The notes below the pieces were generated by a model. It saw only the letters and a program-made list of their open reading frames with translations. It ran no database searches and had not been told where the DNA came from. DNA of 64,000 nt from Progne subis subis (lineage: Eukaryota > Chordata > Aves > Passeriformes > Hirundinidae): the NCBI GenBank assembly GCA_022316685.1, contig JAKJHU010000046.1, forward strand, positions 2,906,001 to 2,970,000. Direction: 5' to 3'. This document shows, piece by piece, positions 1 to 64,000 of the stretch. The position numbers and the translations under genes are program-made. How positions within the stretch are numbered: position 1 is the stretch's first letter; each line of letters opens with the position of its first letter.

Positions 1-2588
<2,588 letters not shown>

Positions 2589-2975
2589 AAAGCGCTGAAC
2601 CACTCTCCAGTGTCCTGAAACTGGCTACTCCTTTACACCTTCTTTACTAAAATCAGCAGCAGGAGCATTGGCCCACCTATGGCAGGCCTTCAGAAAGGCA
2701 GTCCAAACACAGGTACATGCAAAAGTAAAGACCTCTGAAGTCTCCCAGAACCCCACCAAACCACAGGAGAGCCTGGGTGACATTGCAGCCTCTTGCACTG
2801 ATGCTCTGTCACAGGATCACGGAGCACAGTGGCTGCATCAAAGAGCTGGTTTTCTCACCAACACAGCTCCTGTGGCTGCTCCTGCAGCACATGTCCCACC
2901 AGACCATGCTTTGCAGCTGGATAGTGCTGCATGTGTGTACATTCATGATCCAATAAACAAAAATCTGTTTATGAA
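2589..2975 (+). other. CYP2 3' UTR with AATAAA at 2952-2957
   Basis: After the TGA the sequence is non-coding. The first canonical AATAAA on the + strand is at 2952-2957 (CAATAAACAAAAATC), about 365 bases past the stop. Cleavage would be expected 10-30 bases later. The exact end is inferred, not seen. Confidence 0.5.
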
Positions 2976-5900
2976 CATTTGAGCTGTTACTTAATTTGGG
3001 CTGGGGCACAAATCTGCTGCTGCACTGTAGAGTAGGTCTGCAGAGCCTGTGGCCAGCACCCTGTGGGAAGGGCTGTCCCTCCTGGGCCAGGATCCTGCAT
3101 TTGTCATCCACTGCTCACTGCTGCTGCCTACTAGGAGCTCCAGAGCAGTCACAGCACACAGCCAGTGGGGGAGGCTCACGGTGCTGGAGGGGAAGGGTGT
3201 CCTGCCAAATGAAAAGAATGCATTAATGCTTTTTGCAGGCTTTTGCAAGGTGCTCACTTACCTGAGCATTGGAGACTGCCACCAACTCTCTGGCAGCTCA
3301 TTTCTACCATCTGTATCACCGCAGGGATTTAGATGCTCTTTATCAAAATGAATTAGTTTAGAAAAAGGGTAGTGTCTCTTATTTCTGCCCTTAGCTACAA
3401 TTTGGTGCCCTTCTTTCAGTAAGAGGTCAGATGGTTTTCATAAAAATGTTCCACCATAGACTACTTTCTTCTGGGCTTTGTTCCTGTGGCCTTTGGTTGT
3501 ATTTGGATGTTCAGTTTGTTGTGTTGGTCTTGATCTTCATTTACATAAATACTTGTTGTCCTCTGCATCATGGTCATAGTCCTAGTGACAAAATATTTCT
3601 GTGATTGGTTGTCACAAGGCACTCAGAGACCATATGAGAAATGTTTAGCATTATTTTGATGGAAATACCATCTTTAACCACATCTCAGGTCCATCCCTCC
3701 TTGTCCTGCCATTTTTTCCCCATGAAGGCTGCAGCTCTAATGCTCATGTACTCTAAAACAATGGCAAACGATTGCTGACTGCCCATGTGGGACTGCATCA
3801 AATGGACAGACATGCAAACAGAAACAGCAATCATGTATGAGACCCAGGCACAAAGGGGAGGAGATTACCTGAAGGTTTCCATAAGTCTAAGGCTGCCCTT
3901 AGAGCAGCATGTCTGCTTTGTTGAGAAAAAATTAAAAAATGGCTTACATCTGGAGGTCTTGGAGGGGATGATTCATATGTATGTCCTTCCTGCCCACTGG
4001 GATGCTGATTCACCTGAGGCAATGAACGAAACAGTGACAAACAACATCTATCAATAACTCACAAACAACTGCATGAGAAGCACAGGGCAGTGAGAAAATG
4101 TTCTCCTACTAAACAGCTCCAGAACACAGGACATGCTTAGGGGATAAATAATCACACAGGGGATAATCTTCAACATGTCCCAAGCTGGATGCAAAAATGC
4201 TCCTTCATTTGGAACAACGGCAGGGTCCTCTTGACACCTGCCCATGAGAATGACCTTGCAGAGCTCCACTTCCCAATCTAGGGCACCAACCTCCTCTTTC
4301 GTCCAGCTGCCGTAAGACCGGACAACACCTCCAGGACAGAAAGGCTGGGGGCAGATGCTAAAATCCAAGCAGGTATCTGAAACCACCTCTTGCACTGTAA
4401 GGAAAGGCAGAGCTAACGATGGAGTGAGCTTGATTGATCTGGTTGGGGCAGAGAACAGGAGGGTTAAACACCCCCAGCTTTTCAGCCAATAGATAGGGGG
4501 TGCAGTGGCCTCATCTCTCCTGCCTTCTGACCTCCCTCCACTACTCCCATCCAAAGATCCAATTCCTACCCCTTTCATGCTTCTCCATGAAAAATCCCTG
4601 CATGCAGTAACAGCAGACTGCTCAATGTCAGGGTTAGTGCTCCTTTTGGGATAAGCTTCTCTTGCTGCTAATACAAACAAGACCTGCAAAGAGGAAGAGA
4701 CAATGGAATTTCTCTTGGGCTGACTCAGGCAAACTGGCTGGGTCCCAGCACATCCAGGTTCTGGCATACACCTGGGAAGCTGGGCTTCCAGAGCGTCCAT
4801 CACTTCTTACCAGCTGCATGGCAAATAAGGCAGCTTCTGGCTCTAAGAGTGCACTTAAAATGAGGCACAGAGGGGAATCCTGCTTTTGCTTTCTAAGGCT
4901 ACCACCTCATCGGCCAGAGCATTTGCTGGAAATGCCAGGACAAAGTGGAAGATTTCTTTTGGCTCGGTGCTTGGACCAATGAACCTGTCTGGCCTCATTC
5001 TTTGCCTGAAGTAAGTTGTGCCACTGGGTCATACTGTGCCATGGTACTCTGGTGCAGGAGGCTACATGGGAGTGCTTATTCCTTACTTCATCTCCATTGC
5101 TGCTTTGCCTTTGGGAACAGCTGGAAGGAAATTCAGATGCCATGAAGGTTGGGGGAGCTATGACACACACCACAGGAACTGTTCTGGGTGGTGGGACATA
5201 AATTAATTAGGTGTCTGGGGAAAGAACACAGACACGGTCCTTAGCAAGCAGGGTAGACAGCAAGCAGTGGACAGAAAGAGGGAAAAAAGCATTTTAGGTG
5301 CTGTCTTAGCAGCATTTTGCTGACACTAAAACTTTGCAGTAAGGAACATCTGCCTCATCCTGCTGTCCTTTACACAGGAGTTTCATGTCTCTGGGGCTTT
5401 GGGACCTGCTGCTGAAGGCCATAGCCTGTAGAGTAGCAAATGAGCTAGTCCTTTGAAAAATTCTCATGGAGTAATTCCCAGATCCCTGATACTCATCACT
5501 GCAGACCTGCACCTCAGCCCCCGTGGTGTGAGCAACACATGGAACAATGTAGCTCTTTGGCTGGCCAACTTGTTTCTCCGCCCCACTTTCTAAATGCTCC
5601 CTTGATTGCAATATCCAATCCCAACGGCCCATGGGAAAGCTCCTTCCTGGAATTAGCAGTAGACGCAAACAACAGTTGGCAGAACAAGGAATGTAATAAG
5701 AAATTTCCTCCCCTTGAGGAAGTTGAAAATGCATGCAATACAACAGAATGTGCAACTGAATCCATAGTCTTTAATGAATGCAGAGATTTTTTTCTGGGCA
5801 CAGGTACATTTGTGATTGTCCCCATACCCTCTTCTTCTCCCCCTCTAAAAATTATTTTAGTTAGTGAAATGTAAAACCACACAAAGATCAGAATACATAT

Positions 5901-8427
5901 TCGCACATCAGAAGGTCTGACTTTTTTTTTCTTAAGAAAATTTCACTCATTTAGAATTATTGACTGTTAAGTCCAGTCAGTACAGCAGAAATATTCTACA
6001 TAGATCATTGGTTGGAATGCACAGTACAACATTTGTGAACACACTGTCACAAAAGACACCTGGATGAACACTAACAAGTGTAGTAGATCTGTCAAACCAC
6101 ATTGCAAGCATCTGCATCAAACCAGTCTGGGGTGGAGAGGAAATTACCAGAACGTGGAACAAAGATGTTAAAGTACATGGGAACCTGTTACAGTCACTTT
6201 TCTCTAGAGCCATTGCTGCCACTAAAAGGCCTGGAAACTTGAACTGATGCTTGTCAGCTGAAACTTTGCTTCTGTTCCACAGGGTTTGATGTCACATTTT
6301 TTATTTCCAGACCTGAGCCACTGTAATTTTGCTTGAACTGGAGCAAGGAAGAGAAGGGCAAATGCACACCCCATCTAGCAGAGCTCACTTTCCCAGACCT
6401 GCATGGTCAAACAGCTTGAGATCAGAGGTCTTGCCTGTAAAAAGGCCATAATATTCGAAAAGAGAAACAAACAGAACTAAAATAAAACAAACCAAAAAAC
6501 CAAAATGAAAAAAGAGATAACATGATTTTATACAGTCCTGCAATAAAGCTATAGTCAATGGTACAGTATTGTTCACATTACACTTATTAAGGCTTTGACT
6601 ACTGGTCTTCTACATGCACATTTTATATACATAAATTCATCTGTGTGTGTATAAATTACTTTACTTTTCTTGTTCTAAGCAAGAAAATATTTTCATGCAT
6701 TTGCTTCTCCTAGTATTCACAATACTTGGACCATATTCTATTCAAGGATTTCTGGAGAGGGCTGGGTCTGTTTATTATCCATCTGAAAATGCCCTTATCT
6801 CCAGGAATGTTGTTTGTGCTGGACAGTGGCACTGGCCCCACACTTCTCCACAGTCATACACAAGAGAGGACGTGCCACTCCAAAGCCTGACAGCACAATG
6901 GTTATGTAAACATAGTAATCCTTGGATTATAAATACTTTATTAAAGCTAACGTACCTCAGCTTTTAGCTCATAATTGCCCATGAGTGCCTTAATTAAACA
7001 TTCAGAATAAAGTATTATTTTTTTCCTCCCATGTCAATTACTCAGTTACAGTGGTTTCCCCAAAACACACTTTTCCTTAGTTTTTTCTGAAAGAAGCACC
7101 AAGCTTCTTTAAGCCTGTGGCTGGGTAGCTTTTATGAGCAAACATGGATATGTCTGAGCCTTATAGCTCCAAGCACTCTAAGTCAAAGTCACCATCTCAC
7201 TTGCACCCTTGCCATGAAGTTAAGAGACTGGGCCATGCACCAGTGACAAATGGGGAGGAAGCAGAAACCAGAACTCTTCCATTCCTAGCCCCATGCCTGC
7301 AGCTTGCACACGTTTGACAGGTTCCCAGAGATCACCAAAGCTGACCTGTAGCATGGCCAGTGTCCCTCTGCCTCAGGGTCACCCTGAATCCCCCTGCCTC
7401 AGCGTTTCCTTCGGTGAGATGTTCTGGCCAGCTGAAGTCACAGAGCACTCCTAGGTTGTGGCAGGGAGCCCTAGGGAGAGCAGCTCAGTTGTGAAAAGGA
7501 AGGGCTCACAGGGAAGTGGTAGTAAGGAAAGGAAGCAGCATAAAGCAGGCATGGGTGGAGTGAGAAGGAGAGATTCCTTAAAGACGGGGCTTATTTAAGA
7601 CTGTTGCCACAGCCCTCTGAGCTGCCTTGCACAGTGGTGTAACCAGAACATGCTGTCAGCACTCCTGTTACTAAGCTTTGCCACCATCACACAGTAATGC
7701 CTCGCACCCCACAACAGCATTTCAGTGTCAGCCACCACCCTTCCCTTGGGCACTGCATTGAAGTACTTCTATTCAACATACACCATGACAACTACTACAA
7801 ACCAAACATTGGGTCCTTCTCATTCCCTGGAATCCAAGTAGCTAGGAGCCCTAAAGAGACTGTTCCTGTCCCCTGCCTTGCTCTCCACTCAACAGTAAGC
7901 AAGACAATAACAGAGGACAGAAAGTGTGATGCAGGCACAGCCATCTGGTTATTCTCTTATTGCACAGAGTAGTTGGGGCAGGTAGGGGAGAGTGGGTGGC
8001 TCACAAAGTCCTTTGAAACAAATCCTACTGGTTGCCCGTTCAAAACACCTGCTCCGGAAAATACGTTCAGACAACTCACGTGGACGCCTGGGAAATGGCA
8101 CCTAGAAACAAGATATGCAAGAGATGAAGGCTATTCTCAATTCAAGTTCAGTCTTCATTCAGCCCCATGGTAAGTTGTGCAAAAAACAACGTATATGCCC
8201 TGGCAGGTATGATTAAAAACAATTTTTTTGGTGCTGGGTAGGTTAACAAGAAAGGGTCATGCTAGTAATTGCAGAGGCAAACCTTTGAGACTGGATTTAG
8301 TTTTAGTTACAGAAAATACTGCACACTGCTTTTGGCCAAGTGCACAGAAGCTTTAAAAAAAAGAGACAAAGATCACAGTTAAATGTCTCAATCTTCAGAT
8401 GGGGAATATCTGCGAGGAGCAGTCAAA
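2976..8427. other. region between convergent CYP2 and TLL2 genes; right part includes TLL2 3' UTR
   Basis: About 5.4 kb without a recognisable coding exon. The TLL2 3' UTR must run leftward from 8427. A minus-strand AATAAA (TTTATT on the + strand) is at 6937-6942 and another at 6771-6776. Either could be its polyadenylation signal, giving a 3' UTR of about 1.5 kb, but this is a guess. A 250-codon minus-strand open frame at 4051-4803 shows no domain I know. Confidence 0.5.
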
Positions 8428-59060
<50,633 letters not shown>

Positions 59061-60379
59061 CTGGAGAGAAACAAAGTGCAATTAGTTTAGTTTTTGTTTT
59101 GGAAGGAAGGTACAGTTTCCACCTGGCTTGTATCACACCTAAAAGGCAATGACTTCCTGGACCAGAAAAAGGTCAAAGGCTGCTGCAGTTCTAAAAGTAC
59201 AAACGGTGGACATCAGTGGAGGCCAAGTGACAGCACTTATATTAAGTCACAGCACAGATCCACCAAAATGAGAGATTAGCTGGGATTCCTTGTGCCACTC
59301 ATTCATATAGGTGTGACTCTCAACGAGGTAGTGTTCACTCCTCATTAAAGCCTGCATGAGGCAAACCACATTGTCTTATTTCCTGTGAAAGGAACTAGGT
59401 AAGTCACAGCTCAGATCCTTACTGAGAAGTTGCACTGCAGCATCCCCAGGTGTGTGTAAGACTGGAGGACAGCAGTGAAGCACTCAAGCTCAGCAGTGTA
59501 TATCTAAAGGCTACAGGCTTCAGGATCTCACACGCACTGCATTGGTCCCAATCCAACCTGAGAGCCAGCCTATCATTTCCACTTCGCTAGAGAAATATCA
59601 GTTATTTGTCCCCCCGTGGATCAGTTCCCTAGATTTAAGTTTGCAGAGTTTTCAATTTTGTTCAGTCAGAAGTCTGCAACATAAGGTAAACAAATGGATC
59701 ACTTGATATTCACAGCTCAGAGAAACAGACTAGAAATCATTTGTGTGGAAAAAATTATACCCCTGGAGCACCCTGGCTGAGTTGATGCTGCACAGTGTAT
59801 AGGTACCATTTGAACAAAATAAATACAGGCAATGAGGCAGTTGACCAAGCCTAGCAGATCATCCAGAGATAAACAGATTGCAAACAGAGTTCTTAAAACT
59901 CATACAAGAAGTCTATATAGGCTGATGAAAAATAAGAAAAAACAGAGCAAATTAATTAATGATAGAGTTGAAGAGAACTCAGACAGACAAGGAACAACGT
60001 TAAGGCACTGTCTGCAACAATGACCAGATTGGATGAAATTTCTTTTTACTTGTCTTGTTAAGTCAACATTTACATTACTTGAGAGGATGGGAAAAACATC
60101 CCATTGCTACATTAGGAACATGACTGATCAAAGCACGTTAGGCCTGAGAAACCAATGTGCTTTACCAATCATCTCACTTTCACTGCCAAGACCAAATGAC
60201 AAGGAATATGGCCTGAACATCAGAAACTTGCAATCAGATCTGTGGCAAGTGAATTAAGAAAGGCTAATTCAGAGCTTTCTCTGGCACACAACATGGTACT
60301 GGTTCTGATGCAGCACTTGATTCCTGTTCTGCATCCCAGCACCTCAGTCAGTACAATAGCATTTGCCAATGTCATTGGT

Positions 60380-61110
60380 CTGGTGTTGCATCAGCCTTCT
60401 TGTTAGAGGGTAGAAATGAGCCGAGACACAGACTTCTTGCTTATCACAGCATGAAGAGGGCCCTGGTTTATTCCTCTTTACAGCTCAGCCATCCTGATGC
60501 CAACCATTCACTGACAGGCTGCAGCAAGCTCCTGCTGTATGTTTCCCTTGCAGCCTCTGACTGCTGGTTATTTCCTGCTAAACTGTGCCTGCATGTATCT
60601 GTTTGCAGACTCTGAATGCAGGCTTTTACCTAGCTAGACTGTGACTGCAGGTTCCAACTGCAGACCCAGACCGACCTCACAGCAGTGATTCTCCCTCCCC
60701 AGGATCCTTCTTCTTCATGATTCTCTCCTTCCCTCCTCCTCCTTCATAATTCCCCTCACCAGCTAACCCACTCCATGTTATCACACTTATCTTTATTGCC
60801 TATACCTGTAACTCATCAGTTGCAAGGCTGTAGTGGGTAATTAACACAGCTGTTACTTATCAGGGGCAAGGTCACCTGTATTGCCTTCTCCTGCAGTCTG
60901 GGATGGCAAGAAATCTTTGCTTGCTACTGCCTGCTATCAGCAGCAGAGTCCTGGCATGAGCAGAAGGTGACTCTACTGCTTCTTCCTTTCCCTGGGACAA
61001 AGCGGTCTCCCCTGTCCACCTGGCCATGGCAGGCTCAAGAGAGGCTGGCTCCAGCTTTTTGACTGGGTCTCCTTAAAATTGCTACCAAAACCCAGTTCCA
61101 GAAGAGGACA
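60380..61110. mobile_element. possible diverged LTR-like repeat
   Basis: The stretch differs in texture from its surroundings. It has CCCTGGTTTATTCC, repeated C-T-G-C-rich phrases built on GCAGACTCTGA and CTGCAGGTTCCAACTGCAGA, and a pyrimidine-rich CCTTCCCTCCTCCTCC tract. It vaguely recalls bird ERVK LTRs. Boundaries and family are uncertain, and no target-site duplication was identified. Confidence 0.22.
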
Positions 61111-62145
61111 TAGTTAATACAGACAAATCTATACACAGGCTAACATAATTAATAACTAGGGCAGACCCTCCATTTGCTACACAAACACAGAACTCAGGCT
61201 CTCTCCAACTTCTGGGCAATCCAAGTCATCACTCAGAACAGAGAAGAACACAAAGCACTAGCAGATCCCCCCCAGGTAACAAGTCTACAGTGCAGCCAAA
61301 TATCCCAAGCTGATTGCGATCAAAGCGGAAGTGGAAGAAAGCAGTGACATAGGTTTCCGTGACTGCAGTTTGAGGAGAAGACATTTTATCCATCCACAGA
61401 AATTACTTGCCCAGAACAACGTGGCAGTCAAGAGGCAGAGATACAAATGGCATCTCATGCCATCCAATGACCTCCCAGCCACGCTTGGTAAGTCAGTACG
61501 GCACTGGCCATATGCCACCAGCATTCCCTCCCCTCTTGCCAAACCTACCGTCCCAACTAGTTGCCACCACCCTGGGCTCTCAGTGGCTCTTTTCCACTAG
61601 TACCACACAGTCTGCTTCTCAGGCTAAGGTAGCCCATGCCTAAACACAGCGCTCAGGGCAAGCCTGCAGCGTGGATTTACATCAACCGAATTGTTACGTT
61701 TTCCTTCCCAATGGAAGGCAGCAGTTTTCTCCCAGTTCTAGCAAAGGGATCTCTTTCTGTTACAAAGCCATACATCATCCTGAAAGATAGCCCACTACAA
61801 AAGCAGAATTTCCCCAGCATTTATTTCCAGCTCTCTGCAGTCCCAGCGTGCTCCAGGGGAACCATGATTTATCACAGTCCCCAACCAGCTGAACAATTTT
61901 CCTTGCTGGAAGTCCCGGCTGAGAATGCTACACTGCAACTTCTCCTGTGCTGTCAAAGGCCCCTTCCTAAAGACAAGCAAGCCTGAAAGCCTGCCTCCAC
62001 CCAGAGGGAGCTGTCCCACAGGAAAGCCCGAGCACTTTATTTTAAAGGGTCACAAGTTCAGAGACTGCTGGCAAATGAAGCGCCTCAAACCATCCCTTCT
62101 GGTTCCTTTTACTAAGTTCTTCTTTTTAATTTGATGTGGGAGGAT

Positions 62146-62216
62146 TTAAAAAACAAAACAAAACAAAACCAAAAAAACAAACCAAAAAAGCCTAACACAA
62201 ACAAACAAAAAATATA
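62146..62216. repeat. A-rich CAAA/CAAAA low-complexity tract
   Basis: About 70 bases of A-rich simple sequence in intron 1. Confidence 0.85.
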
Positions 62217-64000
62217 AATCTCCAAACAGCAGGCTAACAAGCTTGGAAAGCAAAGCAGAGTTTCTCTTGGCAGAGCTCTGTAGTGTACACCCAGGTGCAA
62301 ACTCTTAACACACAGTGCAACAGCATGCCAGCTTTTCTTTGAGAAAATGCATTAATCACTCTGGATAGTAAGAACAGAGCAGCTTTTATTGAGCTTGATG
62401 GAGCCAAGGTGAGAGACTTTGCTTCTCTGCTGAACAGTAACCTGCACCAACCACCTGAATGCTGAACCTCACCACCCCCCAGCATATGCAACCAGACAGC
62501 ATTTGTCTGCTGGGCAAAGAGGAAGGATGACTGCAATTAACAAACAAATTCAGCACCAAAATGAAAAAAGCAGCCTGGCAAGCTGTCTGCATTCTCAGCA
62601 CATTTCTCCCACAGGAAAACAGTCCACATGCTGACATCTGAATTGTGTGCTGAGCACAGAGGTGCCATGACACCAGGAAAGTATGGCAGGTGGCACTGGG
62701 AAGGAGAACACTTCCTTCTGGGCAGAGGACAGGCTCAACAGTTTTTCCAGGTGCTTCCTCCGCAACCAGAGCCCAAAACCATCAATGTCTTCACAGTCCT
62801 CATTTTCCACAGTACCATTTTGGAGAGTCCCCAGTAATGTAACAGCACAAAGTGTCTTCTTTCTAAAAACTTCATCACTCTACCCCGTGAATCACTTCCA
62901 ACTTGCTTTTTCCCCCCTTCTCCTATTCCCCAACTTGCATTTTCTCCTTTCCTGGTTCTGAGTAGCACAATCTTATTTCAAGGGAGAAAAATATTTTTGC
63001 TGTCTCTCATGAGAATTCAATTCAGAAGTGTTCACAACTGTTTAAAACTTTCATCTTCCATGAAAAATGTGTTTCATCCAGATTCTTGAGAAGAATCTTG
63101 TACTTTCTGGGGGTTTTTTTTTGTTTTGTTTGTTTGTTTTCTCCTTCAAAGACACATAAGGAAAAGAATAAATCACCAAAATAAGCTTATAGTATTCAGA
63201 CAGAAAACTAAATATTGTCCCTAAAAATACATCTCAACCCAAAATGTACTGTTGCAATTTGATAAAACCAGATTTATCTGTAACACTTCAAGACAAATTC
63301 CTGAGGATGGGTATCCTTCACCCTCACCACAGTCAGCTACAAGCCTCTACGAGAACACGAGCCACTTTAGCTGCCAGATAACTCCTTAAAAAACATCACC
63401 CAGTATCTGTGCTTGAACTGATCTTCAGCCACCGAGCTGGAGAAAACCTTTCATCCATTTGCCTGCCACAAACTCTTGCCAGGAAGCCCCTACGGCAGCA
63501 TCAGTATAGGCCATAGGTTTACCCTGATGACAGGGACCAGCAAAGCAGTCACCCTCTGCGTGTTGTGGGAGACCACTGCAATTTCCCCTCTGGCATTTAT
63601 CAGAATGACAGAGATTGCCAGAAAGAGAGACTTTGGAAACATGCATACCCTGCCTGCCAGGAAAGCACCCTCCATCCCGCTCCTCCTCAAATATGGACTC
63701 ACCATCTGAAGGTTTTATTTAAAAATGGCAGGTTTTAAGTGCTGAAAGGGATCTGAACCTAGATTGAAGACTGTGTCTTCCAGTTTGAGTCAAAGGGCCC
63801 TCTTTCTGTGGAGTCACACTAAGCTGTGTACATCACCAGCTCAAGGATCTGCTCTGCATTTGCAGCTAGCTGGCACAGCTCACACTGATAGATTTCCTTT
63901 CAGTCCTTGTAGCAGAGTTCTAACACAGTTTTGCTGCTCTTTTTGAGCAGGTGTTCCACAGGGCGATACAGGAATGGGCAGGTTAAACAAAGGGGAATGT

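Larger units (their letters stand above)
59061..64000 (-). other. TLL2 intron 1, 3' part
   Basis: No GC-rich signal-peptide exon ending in a DPCK-type peptide is present, so exon 1 and the promoter lie beyond the right edge. Low-complexity tracts are at 62146-62216 (A-rich) and 63114-63140 (T-rich). A possible LTR-like stretch is at about 60380-61110. Confidence 0.7.

Noticed and set aside
59061..64000. TLL2 exon 1 and promoter inside the window
   Set aside because: No CpG-rich start exon with a signal peptide ending in the conserved DPCK peptide was found, so they must lie further right.

Overview
The window is vertebrate nuclear DNA, most likely from a bird. Its coding sequence lies in small exons with consensus splice sites, spread over non-coding DNA. 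Introns are fairly short: almost all of a tolloid-like gene fits in about 51 kb. Several interspersed repeats resemble LTR families I know from bird genomes. Species and order cannot be fixed from the sequence alone; a neoavian bird is an inference from the LTRs.

Left edge (1-2975, + strand): the last three coding exons (7, 8 and 9 in the usual nine-exon CYP2 scheme) of a CYP2-family cytochrome P450, closest by eye to CYP2C/CYP2H. Exon lengths of 188, 142 and 182 coding bases and all splice phases fit the family, and the helix-K ExxR motif and heme-cysteine loop are intact. Exons 1-6 lie left of the window. A polyadenylation signal sits at 2952-2957.

Middle (2976-8427): about 5.4 kb between two convergent genes. 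I recognise no coding exon here. Its right part should contain the 3' UTR of the next gene.

Rest of the window (8428-64000, - strand): TLL2 (tolloid-like 2), a secreted BMP1/tolloid astacin metalloprotease. I could place 20 coding exons, corresponding to exons 2-21 of the 21-exon vertebrate gene; exon 1 (signal peptide) lies beyond the right edge. In transcript order they encode the prodomain and linker with a furin site, the astacin domain with its zinc motif and Met-turn, then CUB1, CUB2, EGF1, CUB3, EGF2, CUB4 and CUB5, and the stop. Assignment to TLL2 rather than TLL1 or BMP1 rests on the linker and on diagnostic residues throughout.

The most notable observation is in the EGF1 exon (17736-17862). 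It is 127 bases long where frame conservation needs 126, with one apparent extra base near 17838-17839. As written this shifts the frame and gives a TGA 12 codons later, although everything downstream is conserved in the original frame. It is either a sequence error or a real lesion truncating the product after CUB2. Other points are three LTR fragments in TLL2 introns, a 5S-rRNA-like stretch abutting a 48-base poly-T run, a CpG-dense patch in intron 9, and a perfect 12-bp inverted repeat in intron 5. I did not find an obviously new multi-gene system.
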